This document shows positions 57,301-64,000 of a stretch of 64,000 bases of DNA, piece after piece (position 1 is the first letter of the stretch; the number at the start of each line of letters is the position of its first letter). The position numbers and the translations under genes were made by a program. The notes under the pieces are model-generated. The model made no database searches, was not told where the DNA came from, and was given only the letters and a program-made list of their open reading frames with translations. Source of the stretch: Tretioscincus oriximinensis (lineage: Eukaryota > Chordata > Lepidosauria > Squamata > Gymnophthalmidae); NCBI GenBank assembly GCA_022410635.1, contig JAJVDF010000209.1, positions 517,678-581,677 on the forward strand, written 5' to 3'.

Positions 57301-60300
57301 AAAATATTTAATTAAAGGGGAAGAAAATTGCTTTCTTAATATAACTCAATTCTTTCAGTCTAGCTAAAATAACATCCATCCATCAATGTAAGGTCTGGTC
57401 ACCCTATGGTCCTCAAGAAGGGGACTAAATCAGGAAAAAATGAAGTCCAGTTCTTCATGACCGAAGATGGTTTAAAATAATAGGCTGAACAGATGACCCC
57501 TTTTTTGGGGGGGTTTGAAAACCCGGTTTTGGGGTGCCTTCCAGTTTTTTCTGAGGAAAATCTTTTCAAAAAAGATTTTTTAAAATTTTTTAAAATTTTG
57601 TTTTCCTCAGAAAAAAACAGGAGGCACCCCCAAAACGGGTTTTCAAACCCCTCCCCCCCCCCAAAGGAGTCATCTGGTCAGCCTATTTTAAAAGCAAAAG
57701 TGATCCAGGCCTACATTTACAATTACTTCTTCAGATGCTACGAAGAAGTAGACATGTCTATGAAAGCTTATGCCACTTATTTTTCTATGCTGGTCTCTAA
57801 GTGCTACCAGCCCCTTTGCTGGACTTTCTACTGAAAGATGCTATGATTGTGAGTGAAGGTAGCATTTGAAGAAGTTGACTTATCTATCAAGCTGCCGACC
57901 TTTTTTTTTTAATAGTCTGTAAGGTTCTACAAGGTCCCCTTGCTAGATATTTTGAAGCCAGATTAACACAGCTACTTCTTTGAAATCTACATCACAGGGT
58001 AATATGAGATCAGGACAGAACATAAGCCACTTTGAGCCCTTCAAAAAAGTGACACAACAGAAATTCCAGATGCTTCAGTGCCTGGATGGCAGTGACCATA
58101 TCCTGCAGGTGAGTGTGAAAAGTGTGCAAGTGTCCACTCTGAGTAAAACAAAAAAGATTCCTTTGCTCACTGTAGTAGCATTTTTATGACAGCTACTTTT
58201 AAAGTTTTCTTGCAACCACTATCTTGCATTTCTAAATGCTAATTACAAAGATGGCTTTACTTTCAGATAGATCCCAAAATCTTCTCTGTTCTTGAGTTTC
58301 TCCAAATAAAAGACAGCAGAAGCATAATTCAGGCAGTAGATTTGGTGGCTCTGACATAGGTCTCCATGGAAACACTGTAACACAATATGATTAATCTCAG
58401 CAGCGGAGTACAAAATACTGATTATTATTGTCCTTTAAGTTTTTATTATTTTATTTGAACTATAGTCTGTGTATTGTCCATAGGTCAAGGTGTTTCACAT
58501 GATTTATAGCTTCTTGTTTCTTTATGAGTATTTTCATGAATCATTTTCCTAAAAACATAGTATAAATATCTTGGACACACTTAAGGTTTAATTTGCTAGA
58601 CCAGATCCACACTAAGACTGCTTCCCCATTACAACCACAATATCTCTATTTTTATTAAATCTGAAAAAACTAACCTGTGAGTATGTCTTCACTTACCCTC
58701 AATTTTTTTCGCTAATTCTTGTTTCTCTGAAAAACTCCTGATGTCACATGCTTCATAAATTATTGCTGCACTTATTTTCCCAGCATCCTCAGCAAGCCAT
58801 GAGCCAATGAACTTTTTACAGCTAGCCTCAGTTCACATTACTGAATGTCCCCCACTTAAATATGCCTTGCATTTAAAAGAATACTGCTGCTGTACTAAAA
58901 AAATGAGCAACAGAAAAAGCTGGACCACAAGCCTTTTTAGAAGTGGATTGTTGAAACTCCATGAAGTAGACTGACCAGTTTTTCTGAGGCGCAAACCAGG
59001 GTAACTAATATTCATGCTAATTTGCATATTCATAAATATGCAAATTACCCACCAACATGCATTCCTTTCCGAAATTCCTGCCTGAGAAATCTGTGAAGCA
59101 TATGAATTTTTTTTAAGTGTATGAGAATTTTTAAACTGTGTGAGAATTTTTGGAGTGTATCAGAATTTTTTATTTTTTTACAGAGGGGAGATGCCTTCAG
59201 GAGCTGCCCCCGGTTGCTAGAGACCCCTAGTGGTGTGCAGTGTATTTTTTTTTTAAAAAATCATTTATTTAAGTGTGTGAGAATTGTTTGAAGTGCATGA
59301 GAATTTTTATCTTTTACTGAGCGGAGAGTGCCTTCAGGAGCTGCCCCCTGTTGCCAGATCCTCCTAGTGGTGGTGCAGTGATTTATTTTTTAAAATAAAA
59401 AAGAAATACATTTTTTAAGTTTGCAAGAATGGAAGTATGTGAGAATTTTTATTTTTTACTGAGGGGAAGGTGCCTTCAGGGGCTGGCCACTGATGCCAGA
59501 GCACCCTAATGGTGGTGCAGTGAATTTTTTTTCAAAAAATGTTTTTTCAATTTAAAAAATTGTTTGTTTTCCTCAGCAAAACCAGGAAAATGGTGTACCC
59601 CTGGGAGGGTGGGGTAGACACCCAAAACCGGGTTCCCCCCCTCCAAAAGGAGTCATCTGGTCATGTGGTAATGGGGTGATTTCTACATTGTTAGGCTGAC
59701 CAGATTGAGGGCTGGGGGGGGGAGGATTGGGGTGCCTCACAGTTTTTGCTGAAGAAAGTTTTTTTCAAAAAAAANTTTTTTTTCCTCAGCAAAAACTAGG
59801 AGGCACCCCCAAACCAGGTTTTCAACCCCCCCCCAAAGGGGTCATCTGGTCAGTCTATATTATGTTGCTGCCATGTCGCTAATATCCTTAATGGGGATGT
59901 AGCCTAATGTAAACAAGGAGCAAAGCAGGTGAACCTGTCTGCTTCCTACAGGTCCTTGACTAAAGCCCCAGTTCCTGAATAAAGTATCCTTGGTTTAGGG
60001 TGCAGCTGCTTTATTTTTAGTTATTAGAGCAATAAATCCATCACACAATCCTTGCTGTGTGTGCGCATCATACACCAGGAAGAGCCAAAATTACATGAGA
60101 ATGTGTGAACATGATGTCATTATTTTTATACTTGTTGTTCTGCCCCCCAAGCTGTTTCTCTATTTGGGTTTGTTTTCTTGTCAGGGACAGAAGGTGAAAC
60201 TCTCAAATTCCATTCAAACAAAAAGGGTTTACTTTAAAATGCAAAAAATAAAGGTAGAAAACTTTTCCTTCCCACGTCCTTTTTCAACACTTGCTTTTTA

Positions 60301-62616
60301 GGTTTCTTGGAGTTCTTGTCATAAGAACATAAGAAGAGCCATACTGGATCAGGTCAGTATGAACAGAGGAAAGCAAAATATGCACCTGTTCATGACTCCC
60401 TGCAAATGGTATTTCAGGAGTCCTGTTGCTCCATCCCAGAAGCAACATCCGGACATCCATCCTAGTACCCATTTTAGGGTTGCCATACGTCCCGCTAAAC
60501 CAGGACAAACCCGGTTTTGGGGACTAAAATATAGTCCCCNCCGGGTTTTAAGGCAAAATCCTGGCTTTTTNCATTCCCCGATGCTGCATCGGGGAATGTA
60601 AAAAGGCGGGATTTTAAAGGAAAAGCAGCTGTCAGAGCTGANGGCTGCAGCGCGCGCAACGCTTTCCGGGGTCCTGGGAGGACCCTCGGAGGGCGCCGTC
60701 GCTGCTCCTTGGCTGGAGGCGGGGTTTCGCTCTACTTTCGCCGCCAACTCGCCTCTAGCAGAGGAGAAACGCCTGGGTTTCTGACAGGAGGGCAGCTCTG
60801 TTCTCCTCTCACAAACCCAAGCGTTTTTGCTCCGCTGCTCTAGGCGAGTTGGCGGCGAGAGCAGGGCAAAGCCCCGCCACCAGCGAAGGAGCAGCGACGG
60901 CGCCCTCCGAGGGTCCCCCCAGGACCCCGGAAAGCGTTGCGCGCGCTGCAGCCGTCAGTTCTGACGGCTGCTTTTCCTTTAAAATCCCGCCTTTTTACAT
61001 TCCCTGATGCAGCATCGGACGCTTGTGGTGAGACAGGCAGAAGAGGTTTTGCCTGTCTCGCTACAAGCGTCCGTATGTGCGTGTGCACACGTGCGCGCGC
61101 ACCCCACCCCCATCCCGGTTTTGGGTTGCCAGAATATGGCAACCCTAACCCATTTATACCCTTGGTGTCCATGAACTTGTCTAGTCCTGTCTTGAAGCTA
61201 TCAAAGCTGTTAGCTATCACCACCTCTTCAGGAAGTAAATTCCACAGGCCAATGACCCTCTGGGTGAAAAGAATACTTTCCTTTGTCTGTTCTCACTTTT
61301 CTGCCCATCAGTTTCAAGGAGCGCCCTCGGGTTTTCTTCTTTGACTGAGAGTTTATTTTACCACTATGATGTTTGAAACTTGCTTTCATTAGGTCTGCTA
61401 CAACCAAAACGAATCTTATCTGGGAAGGGGAAGAAATGTAACTGAAACTAAGGACCTCCCTCCAGAATTCTTAAAGGGATAAGGTCTAAATAAGGTTCCC
61501 TCCCAAAATAACTATACAAATGCAACTGAATCCCACTCTAAACTATAAGGATGACTAGATAAAATAAAAAGAGATTAATAAAGGTTTCTGGGGGCATGAC
61601 ACTTGTGGTCCTGTGAGAATGGAAGTCTGAGAGCACAAATACACATAGATTCATCAATAAGAACATAAGAGGAGCCCGGATGAATCAGGCTGACGCCCTT
61701 CTAGTCCAACATTCCATCTCACACAGTGGCCCACCAGTTGCATGTGGGCAGTCTGAAGTCCAGAGTTCCCTAAAATAGGCTGACCAGATGACCCCTTTTG
61801 GGGTTGCCTCCCAGTTTTTCCTGAGGAAAAAAAATTAAANNTTTTTTAANCCCCCCCATTTTTTTTTGAAAAAAAATTTCCTCAGCAAAAATTGTGAGGC
61901 ACTCCAAAACTGGGTTTCTAACCCCCCCACAAAGGGGTCATCTGGTCAGCCTATCTAATGTCCAGTTGAGGATCATTTGGAGGAATTCATGCCCTCCTAA
62001 AATTGACAGATGTGTCATTTGCTGACAATGAATGGAAAATAAAAGGATCCCTCTATGACTGGATTGAGCAGCCTGCAGTAATAAGCTAGGTCAATTGGTT
62101 AGTATGGTTATACTTTTTAAATATACTTTCAGTGACTGTTATAGGGGTTTCTAATGAGACAATGACTACAGTCTGATGTAAAGAAATGCCAATTTAGACA
62201 AGTGTTAGACAGATGCTTTTTGACCTTGGATTGTTTTCTTCAGTGGCTTCTTGATTAGCTTTATAATTGCTTAGTCATGATTATGGTGGCAGATTAGGCC
62301 ACCAAAATGTAAAATATTGGAATGCAGTTTTCATAAATGTAAAGAATTTATGTATGGAGGCTATGCTTGTATGCAGCAAACATCAATGCTATTTATATAA
62401 CATTTGTAAGATTAACCATTTACCTGTGTTGATTTTCTAAAAACACATTCAAATCCACGCCTGGCTCAAACTTTCACTTCACTCCTGAGCCCATAATTAC
62501 TAAACTTAGCATATTTTTATTTTTACCTTTGTAAGCACAGAGATGATATCTACAGATGACTTGGCAAGATGATCCTTCATAGCATTAAATAAACCAGTCA
62601 CAAAGCCGAGGCTCAC
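48312..62616 (-). CDS. PLEKHG7: PLEKHG7, DH-PH Rho-type guanine-nucleotide exchange factor (3' nine coding exons)
   Basis: Nine exons on the complement, in transcript order: 62616-62527, 58374-58261, 56957-56786, 55462-55347, 52817-52724, 51527-51448, 51209-51050, 49011-48914 and 48398-48312. Sizes are 90, 114, 172, 116, 94, 80, 160, 98 and 87 nt. Phases agree at every junction, giving 336 residues and a TAA. The first four exons carry the C-terminal half of a DH (RhoGEF) domain, with SELLVAPLHKLTRYPLLLRK as its signature helix. Exons five to nine carry a PH domain ending in a Trp-containing helix. DH-PH proteins load GTP onto Rho-family GTPases at membranes; the specific target of PLEKHG7 is not evident from sequence. 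Naming rests on resemblance to the family as I recall it and on the neighbouring EEA1. Upstream exons are outside the window or not recognised. Confidence 0.9.
48914..49011 (-). CDS. PLEKHG7: PLEKHG7 exon 8 of 9 (PH late strands)
   Basis: Encodes VFGLQNAFLIQHENSYQQC and then TAAFLLQAQTESNK, phase 0 at its end. The acceptor on the complement is cttccttag and the donor gtaaac. Confidence 0.95.
49245..49280 (+). mobile_element. Possible CR1 terminus remnant
   Basis: ttcttatgtttctatgattc resembles decayed CR1 8-mer repeats. Too short to be sure. Confidence 0.3.
50269..50580 (-). mobile_element. tRNA-derived SINE, (TTC)n-tailed, near full length
   Basis: Starts ggaagaagaagaagg, followed by the same blocks as 33736. 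Ends with acaactgtgcctc, whose complement gaggcacagttgtaagagc fits the A-box end. Confidence 0.7.
51050..51209 (-). CDS. PLEKHG7: PLEKHG7 exon 7 of 9 (PH middle)
   Basis: 160 nt beginning KLGASDLNALQVCPFFTHEL and containing CTVIDQPIPLDRLKFKNID. The acceptor is ttatttcag and the donor gtatgt. Ends one base into a codon completed as Val. Confidence 0.95.
51448..51527 (-). CDS. PLEKHG7: PLEKHG7 exon 6 of 9 (PH strands)
   Basis: 80 nt encoding HMKHTDVYVFLFDDLLLITK and PNRHKK. The VFLFDDLLLITK core is typical of PH strands 2-3 in Dbl-family proteins. The acceptor is ccccacag and the donor gtaaat. Confidence 0.94.
52223..52610 (-). mobile_element. CR1 LINE 3' part, older copy
   Basis: Begins cataagaacataagagg and follows the same order of blocks as the other CR1 copies, but with many substitutions, so an older subfamily. 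Lies in the PLEKHG7 intron between exons 6 and 5, just 3' of exon 5 on the gene strand. Confidence 0.8.
52724..52817 (-). CDS. PLEKHG7: PLEKHG7 exon 5 of 9 (start of PH domain)
   Basis: 94 nt encoding CLKHVIKGNPNESILSPTKR and then FLVHEGKLTLA, the first PH strand. The acceptor is gttgcaag and the donor gtaaac on the complement. Ends one base into a codon. Confidence 0.93.
52987..53222 (-). mobile_element. L2-like LINE 3' end, antisense
   Basis: Starts with (attt)n, the complement of the AAAT tail. Then come gaaggtctcgtggcgg and aagaggtgcatctttaagg in reverse order relative to 29337-29668. Confidence 0.78.
53223..54329. other. PLEKHG7 intron between exons 5 and 4
   Basis: AT-rich intron with an unassigned block at 53930-54180 that includes gaatgctgggaattgtagc, a phrase also found in similar form near 24850. 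Confidence 0.45.
54330..54450 (+). mobile_element. L2-like LINE tail
   Basis: gttttattaatgtgtatttt to ggtaggatataaattgc, then (aaat)n, the end of an L2-type LINE. Confidence 0.55.
54515..54876 (-). mobile_element. CR1 LINE 3' end, young copy
   Basis: Three tandem agaacata-type units at the left, then the complete CR1 3' UTR blocks. Near-identical to 24590-24829 in opposite orientation. Confidence 0.88.
55347..55462 (-). CDS. PLEKHG7: PLEKHG7 exon 4 of 9 (end of DH)
   Basis: Encodes DLEGKVKWLDNYQKFKQLQE followed by IIVWPSLWDQDKRFFVPD, the DH-PH junction. The acceptor on the complement is tctttcag and the donor gtaagc. Starts with two bases completing an Arg codon, ends phase 0. Confidence 0.95.
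55802..56084 (-). mobile_element. tRNA-derived SINE, (TTC)n-tailed, near full length
   Basis: gaaggaggaggaggagg at the left. On the complement a B-box-like gagttcgcggcc and a ttaagaac A-box region lie at the right end. Confidence 0.68.
56148..56737 (-). mobile_element. CR1 LINE 3' half beside a PLEKHG7 exon
   Basis: On the complement it starts at [20 protein letters not shown] of the CR1 ORF2 C-terminus, continues with [20 protein letters not shown], and ends in the CATAAGAA repeats. Its 5' truncation point lies about 48 bases past the donor of the exon at 56957-56786. Confidence 0.9.
56786..56957 (-). CDS. PLEKHG7: PLEKHG7 DH-domain exon 3 of 9 (catalytic helix)
   Basis: 172 nt starting TGG after the strong acceptor tttgcctcccacag. 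Encodes WCEQNEHCRRLHLSELLVAP and then HKLTRYPLLLRKIWKN, the most conserved DH helix. Ends ATAA before the donor gtatga; the last base joins GA of the next exon to give Arg. A longer open frame to 57014 exists but breaks the phase with the upstream exon. Confidence 0.95.
57481..57686. mobile_element. Fold-back element, family F, copy 1
   Basis: Nearly perfect palindrome. taggctgaacagatgacccc at the left mirrors catctggtcagcctat at the right. Inside, ggttttggggtgccttcc and tttttctgaggaaaa are mirrored by their complements. Arms are about 95 bp with an A/T-rich centre. No coding content and no clear target duplication. Confidence 0.82.
57720..57985 (+). repeat. Two ends of the same repeat family
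   Basis: 57720-57840 carries gaagaagtagacatgtctat, gaaagcttatgcc and gtgctaccagcccctttgct. 57910-57985 carries the more distal cagattaacacagctacttc block. Confidence 0.65.
58261..58374 (-). CDS. PLEKHG7: PLEKHG7 DH-domain exon 2 of 9
   Basis: 38 codons. Contains HQIYCLNYASAVFYLEKLK, the DH pattern Y-C-x-N-Y followed by a Leu-rich helix. The acceptor on the complement is gtgttacag and the donor gtaaag. It ends YLK, which reads into WCEQNEHC of the next exon. Confidence 0.88.
58967..59665. mobile_element. Longer family F member with internal tandem repeats
   Basis: Starts tagactgaccagtttttctg and ends with aaaaggagtcatctggtcatg, the same outer sequence as the short copies. The interior is three tandem units of about 125-150 bp (59128-59540), and the right arm carries tttcctcagcaaaaccagg. 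Confidence 0.6.
59128..59540. repeat. Three tandem units of about 125-150 bp
   Basis: Each unit has gagaatttttattttttact, then gccttcaggagctgcccc, then ctagtggtggtgcagtga. Spacing and sequence drift between units. Confidence 0.85.
59692..59857. mobile_element. Fold-back element, family F, copy 3
   Basis: taggctgaccagattg ... catctggtcagtctat with mirrored cctcacagtttttgctgaag and ctcagcaaaaactaggagg. An N lies in the loop. Confidence 0.8.
60320..61336 (-). mobile_element. CR1 LINE 3' end, split by a hAT-like insertion
   Basis: The two halves, 60320-60474 and 61148-61336, join into one CR1 3' region. The break is filled by the element at 60475-61147. A CR1 internal deletion near 60350 also removes the usual cacagcccat block. 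Confidence 0.88.
60475..61147. mobile_element. GC-rich hAT-like fold-back element nested in CR1
   Basis: Ends tagggttgccata and its complement tatggcaaccctA, with a perfect 8-bp duplication acccattt at 60467-60474 and 61148-61155. Inside, two GC-rich arms of roughly 200 bp (about 60575-60770 and 60825-61017) are inverted copies of each other, so the whole can fold back. A second inverted pair, cccgatgctgcatcgggg, sits at the arm ends. No transposase frame. Three Ns fall inside. Confidence 0.85.
61661..61776 (-). mobile_element. CR1 3'-terminal fragment
   Basis: aagaacataagaggagccc and the following gtccaacattc block match the extreme CR1 3' end. It is cut off at the fold-back element that starts at 61776. 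Confidence 0.75.
61776..61953. mobile_element. Fold-back element, family F, copy 4
   Basis: taggctgaccagatgacccc and its complement at the right end, with mirrored ctcccagtttttcctgagg. Three Ns fall in the A/T-rich centre. Abuts a CR1 3' fragment. Confidence 0.8.
62527..62616 (-). CDS. PLEKHG7: PLEKHG7 DH-domain exon 1 of 9 in window
   Basis: Encodes VSLGFVTGLFNAMKDHLAKS followed by SVDIISVLTK, 30 whole codons. On the complement the acceptor is tccacttag and the donor gtaaaa. The content fits an early DH helix. Phase 0 at both ends joins cleanly to the next exon. Confidence 0.82.
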
Positions 62617-62921
62617 CTAAGTGGAGAAAGAGACCACAAAAAGTATTGTTGTACCATAGTGCCCTATGGAAATGGAACTTAATCCAAGCTGCTGTTCTGA
62701 AGAAAGGGCCACCTACATCTCAACATGATTTGATGCTCTGTGCCAACCACTCTAATCAGAGCTAATCAAAATAATTTCAGAAAGAGATATATAAAAAAGC
62801 ACTGGGTGCTGCTGAAAGTCAAAATCTTCAGGACTGAAGGTGGATCAAATGTACATATTGGATAAGTACCTAACACTTTTTCATATCTCTTTCTGATTGG
62901 AATGGTTCATGTGTGGTTGCG

Positions 62922-63445
62922 TGTCATGGTGAGATGCTGGTAGAAGAAACCAGCCCATTGTCATGACCAGCCATGCATTGCAGAGTGGTGAGCTTTCGGA
63001 TGAAGAATCTTGAGGCCAGTATCAATCCTCAAGATCCTCTCCCTGATGAGTCAGTTCCTGGATGAAGCATCTGGTTCTAATCAGCAACCAGAGCTCAGCA
63101 GATGTATATAAACCAGCTGCTCAAGGCTGTACTTTGCTGGAAGCAATTAGTCATTTGGTCTCTGAGATAGTNTTTGTTTAGCCTCTGGTATTGGATCCTG
63201 GATTGTAACCTGACCTTGTCTATATCTTGCTCCTAACAGTTTTGCTCCATGTTTCTTGGTACTGACCTGGTTTGTTTCCTGATTACTCTCGTGTACTCCT
63301 TTGAATTTGTTTGACCCTATTGTGGGACTGAGTGTGCCACAGAGGTTTTATAATGTGTCTGTGGACAGCTGTCCCCAGCACATTAATATTCTGTCTGGAG
63401 CTGCTGCCTGGTGGGAAAACGGACCAGCAGCCTTGGGACCTGACA
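62922..63445 (+). mobile_element. Possible LTR-like fragment with TATA box
   Basis: Begins tgtcatggtgagatgctgg, contains gatgtatataaaccagctgc (TATA-like), then a C/T-rich stretch. It ends ggacctgaca. Style and base composition resemble reptile gypsy-type LTRs, but boundaries and duplication are not shown. Confidence 0.3.
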
Positions 63446-63738
63446 CCCATAGCTTTGTATTTGTAAAACACAAATATCCCTCAAACCCNAAATCTGGATG
63501 GAACTCTAGCTATTATGGTAACATTGAGTGCACGTACCCAGGCTGATGCGAACTCCATTGGAAAAGAACTCTGCAAGAGCTACTGGCAAAAATTACCTAT
63601 TTCAGTTGCCCCTAAAATTGTGATGCTTAACTGCTCTATATTTTGAGTAATCTAAAGTTCTCTTCATTCAACATGAAGATGCAGAACTGTAGCTTAAAGG
63701 TACCATTCAAAAGGCTTATTCTAGTGGTGAACATGCAA

Positions 63739-63757
63739 CCACCACCACTACCACCAC
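63739..63757. repeat. (CCA)n microsatellite
   Basis: ccaccaccactaccaccac next to the SINE end. Confidence 0.7.
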
Positions 63758-63758
63758 A

Positions 63759-63919
63759 GTTGCTTTCTCCACAACAGACACCCTGTGAAATTGGCAGGGC
63801 TGACAAGGTTCCAGAGAATTGTGACTGGCCGAAGGTCGCACTTCATGGAGGAGTGTGGGATTGAACCAGGAGACTACCAGATAACAGTTCAACATTCTAA
63901 CTATTACACCACACAGGCA
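63759..63919 (-). mobile_element. tRNA-derived SINE with A and B boxes
   Basis: On the complement the pol III A box is tggtgtaatag (+ 63901-63911) and the B box ggttcaatccc (+ 63857-63867). The body follows with the cttgggccagtcac-type block. The left end merges into a (CCA)n run. Confidence 0.78.
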
Positions 63920-64000
63920 TTCATCATCGAAGGACCAGGAAGGCTTTCCTAGAAGGCATACTTGGCTTTTATNAAAGCAAGATTCAGTCTTCTTTGAACT

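Noticed and set aside
58019..58118. Possible - strand exon starting DMVTAIQALKHLEFLL
   Set aside because: The exons at 58374-58261 and 56957-56786 already join in frame without it. Inserting it adds a stop, and it looks like repeat sequence.
60349..61344. Long open frames at 60.3-61.3 kb
   Set aside because: Produced by CR1 3' UTR and the GC-rich hAT-like insert; they cross element boundaries and Ns.
1..64000. CRISPR arrays, bacterial operons, tRNA or rRNA genes, prophage
   Set aside because: None seen. The tRNA-like A and B boxes belong to SINEs, and the direct repeats belong to transposable elements or microsatellites.

Overview
This is eukaryotic DNA from a vertebrate nuclear genome: AT-rich, intron-dense, with GT-AG splice sites throughout and single Ns typical of a draft assembly. 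The repeats point to a squamate reptile (lizard, gecko or snake). They include CR1 LINEs with (TTCTTATG)n 3' ends, L2-like LINE tails, a BovB LINE fragment, tRNA-derived SINEs, hAT and mariner/Tc1-type non-autonomous DNA transposons and LTR-like pieces. I cannot name the species.

Two convergent genes account for all the coding sequence I can support. Positions 149-41671 on the + strand hold 27 exons of EEA1 (early endosome antigen 1). They run from the N-terminal C2H2 zinc finger through the long coiled coil to the C-terminal FYVE domain and stop codon. The spliced length is 1372 codons plus stop, which equals human residues 40-1411; the first two exons lie upstream of the window. Every exon boundary keeps the reading frame. 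A long 3' UTR follows, with poly(A) signals near 41.9, 42.2 and perhaps 46.2 kb.

On the - strand, 62616 down to 48312 holds nine coding exons of PLEKHG7, a Rho guanine-nucleotide exchange factor with DH and PH domains. They encode 336 residues ending at a TAA; the 5' part of the gene lies beyond the right edge. The genes are tail to tail, with roughly 2 kb of repeat-rich DNA between them. This matches the EEA1-PLEKHG7 neighbourhood I recall from mammals.

The rest is intron, UTR or interspersed repeat. EEA1 introns carry CR1 (22.7-23.7 and 24.6-24.8 kb), L2 tails, BovB (8.6 kb), a mariner-type MITE (14.4 kb), an LTR-like block (15.2-15.9 kb), hAT-type MITEs with 8-bp target duplications (29.8 and 40.9 kb) and a long fold-back (19.9 kb). 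The PLEKHG7 introns are denser in repeats, especially 54-62 kb. Five CR1 3' ends lie there in one orientation, one of them split by a GC-rich hAT-like element with a perfect 8-bp target duplication. A cluster of four related fold-back elements lies there too.

I found no CRISPR, operon, phage or other novel biochemical system. The least explained material is the fold-back family at 57.5-62.0 kb and some GC-elevated intronic blocks that I cannot assign.
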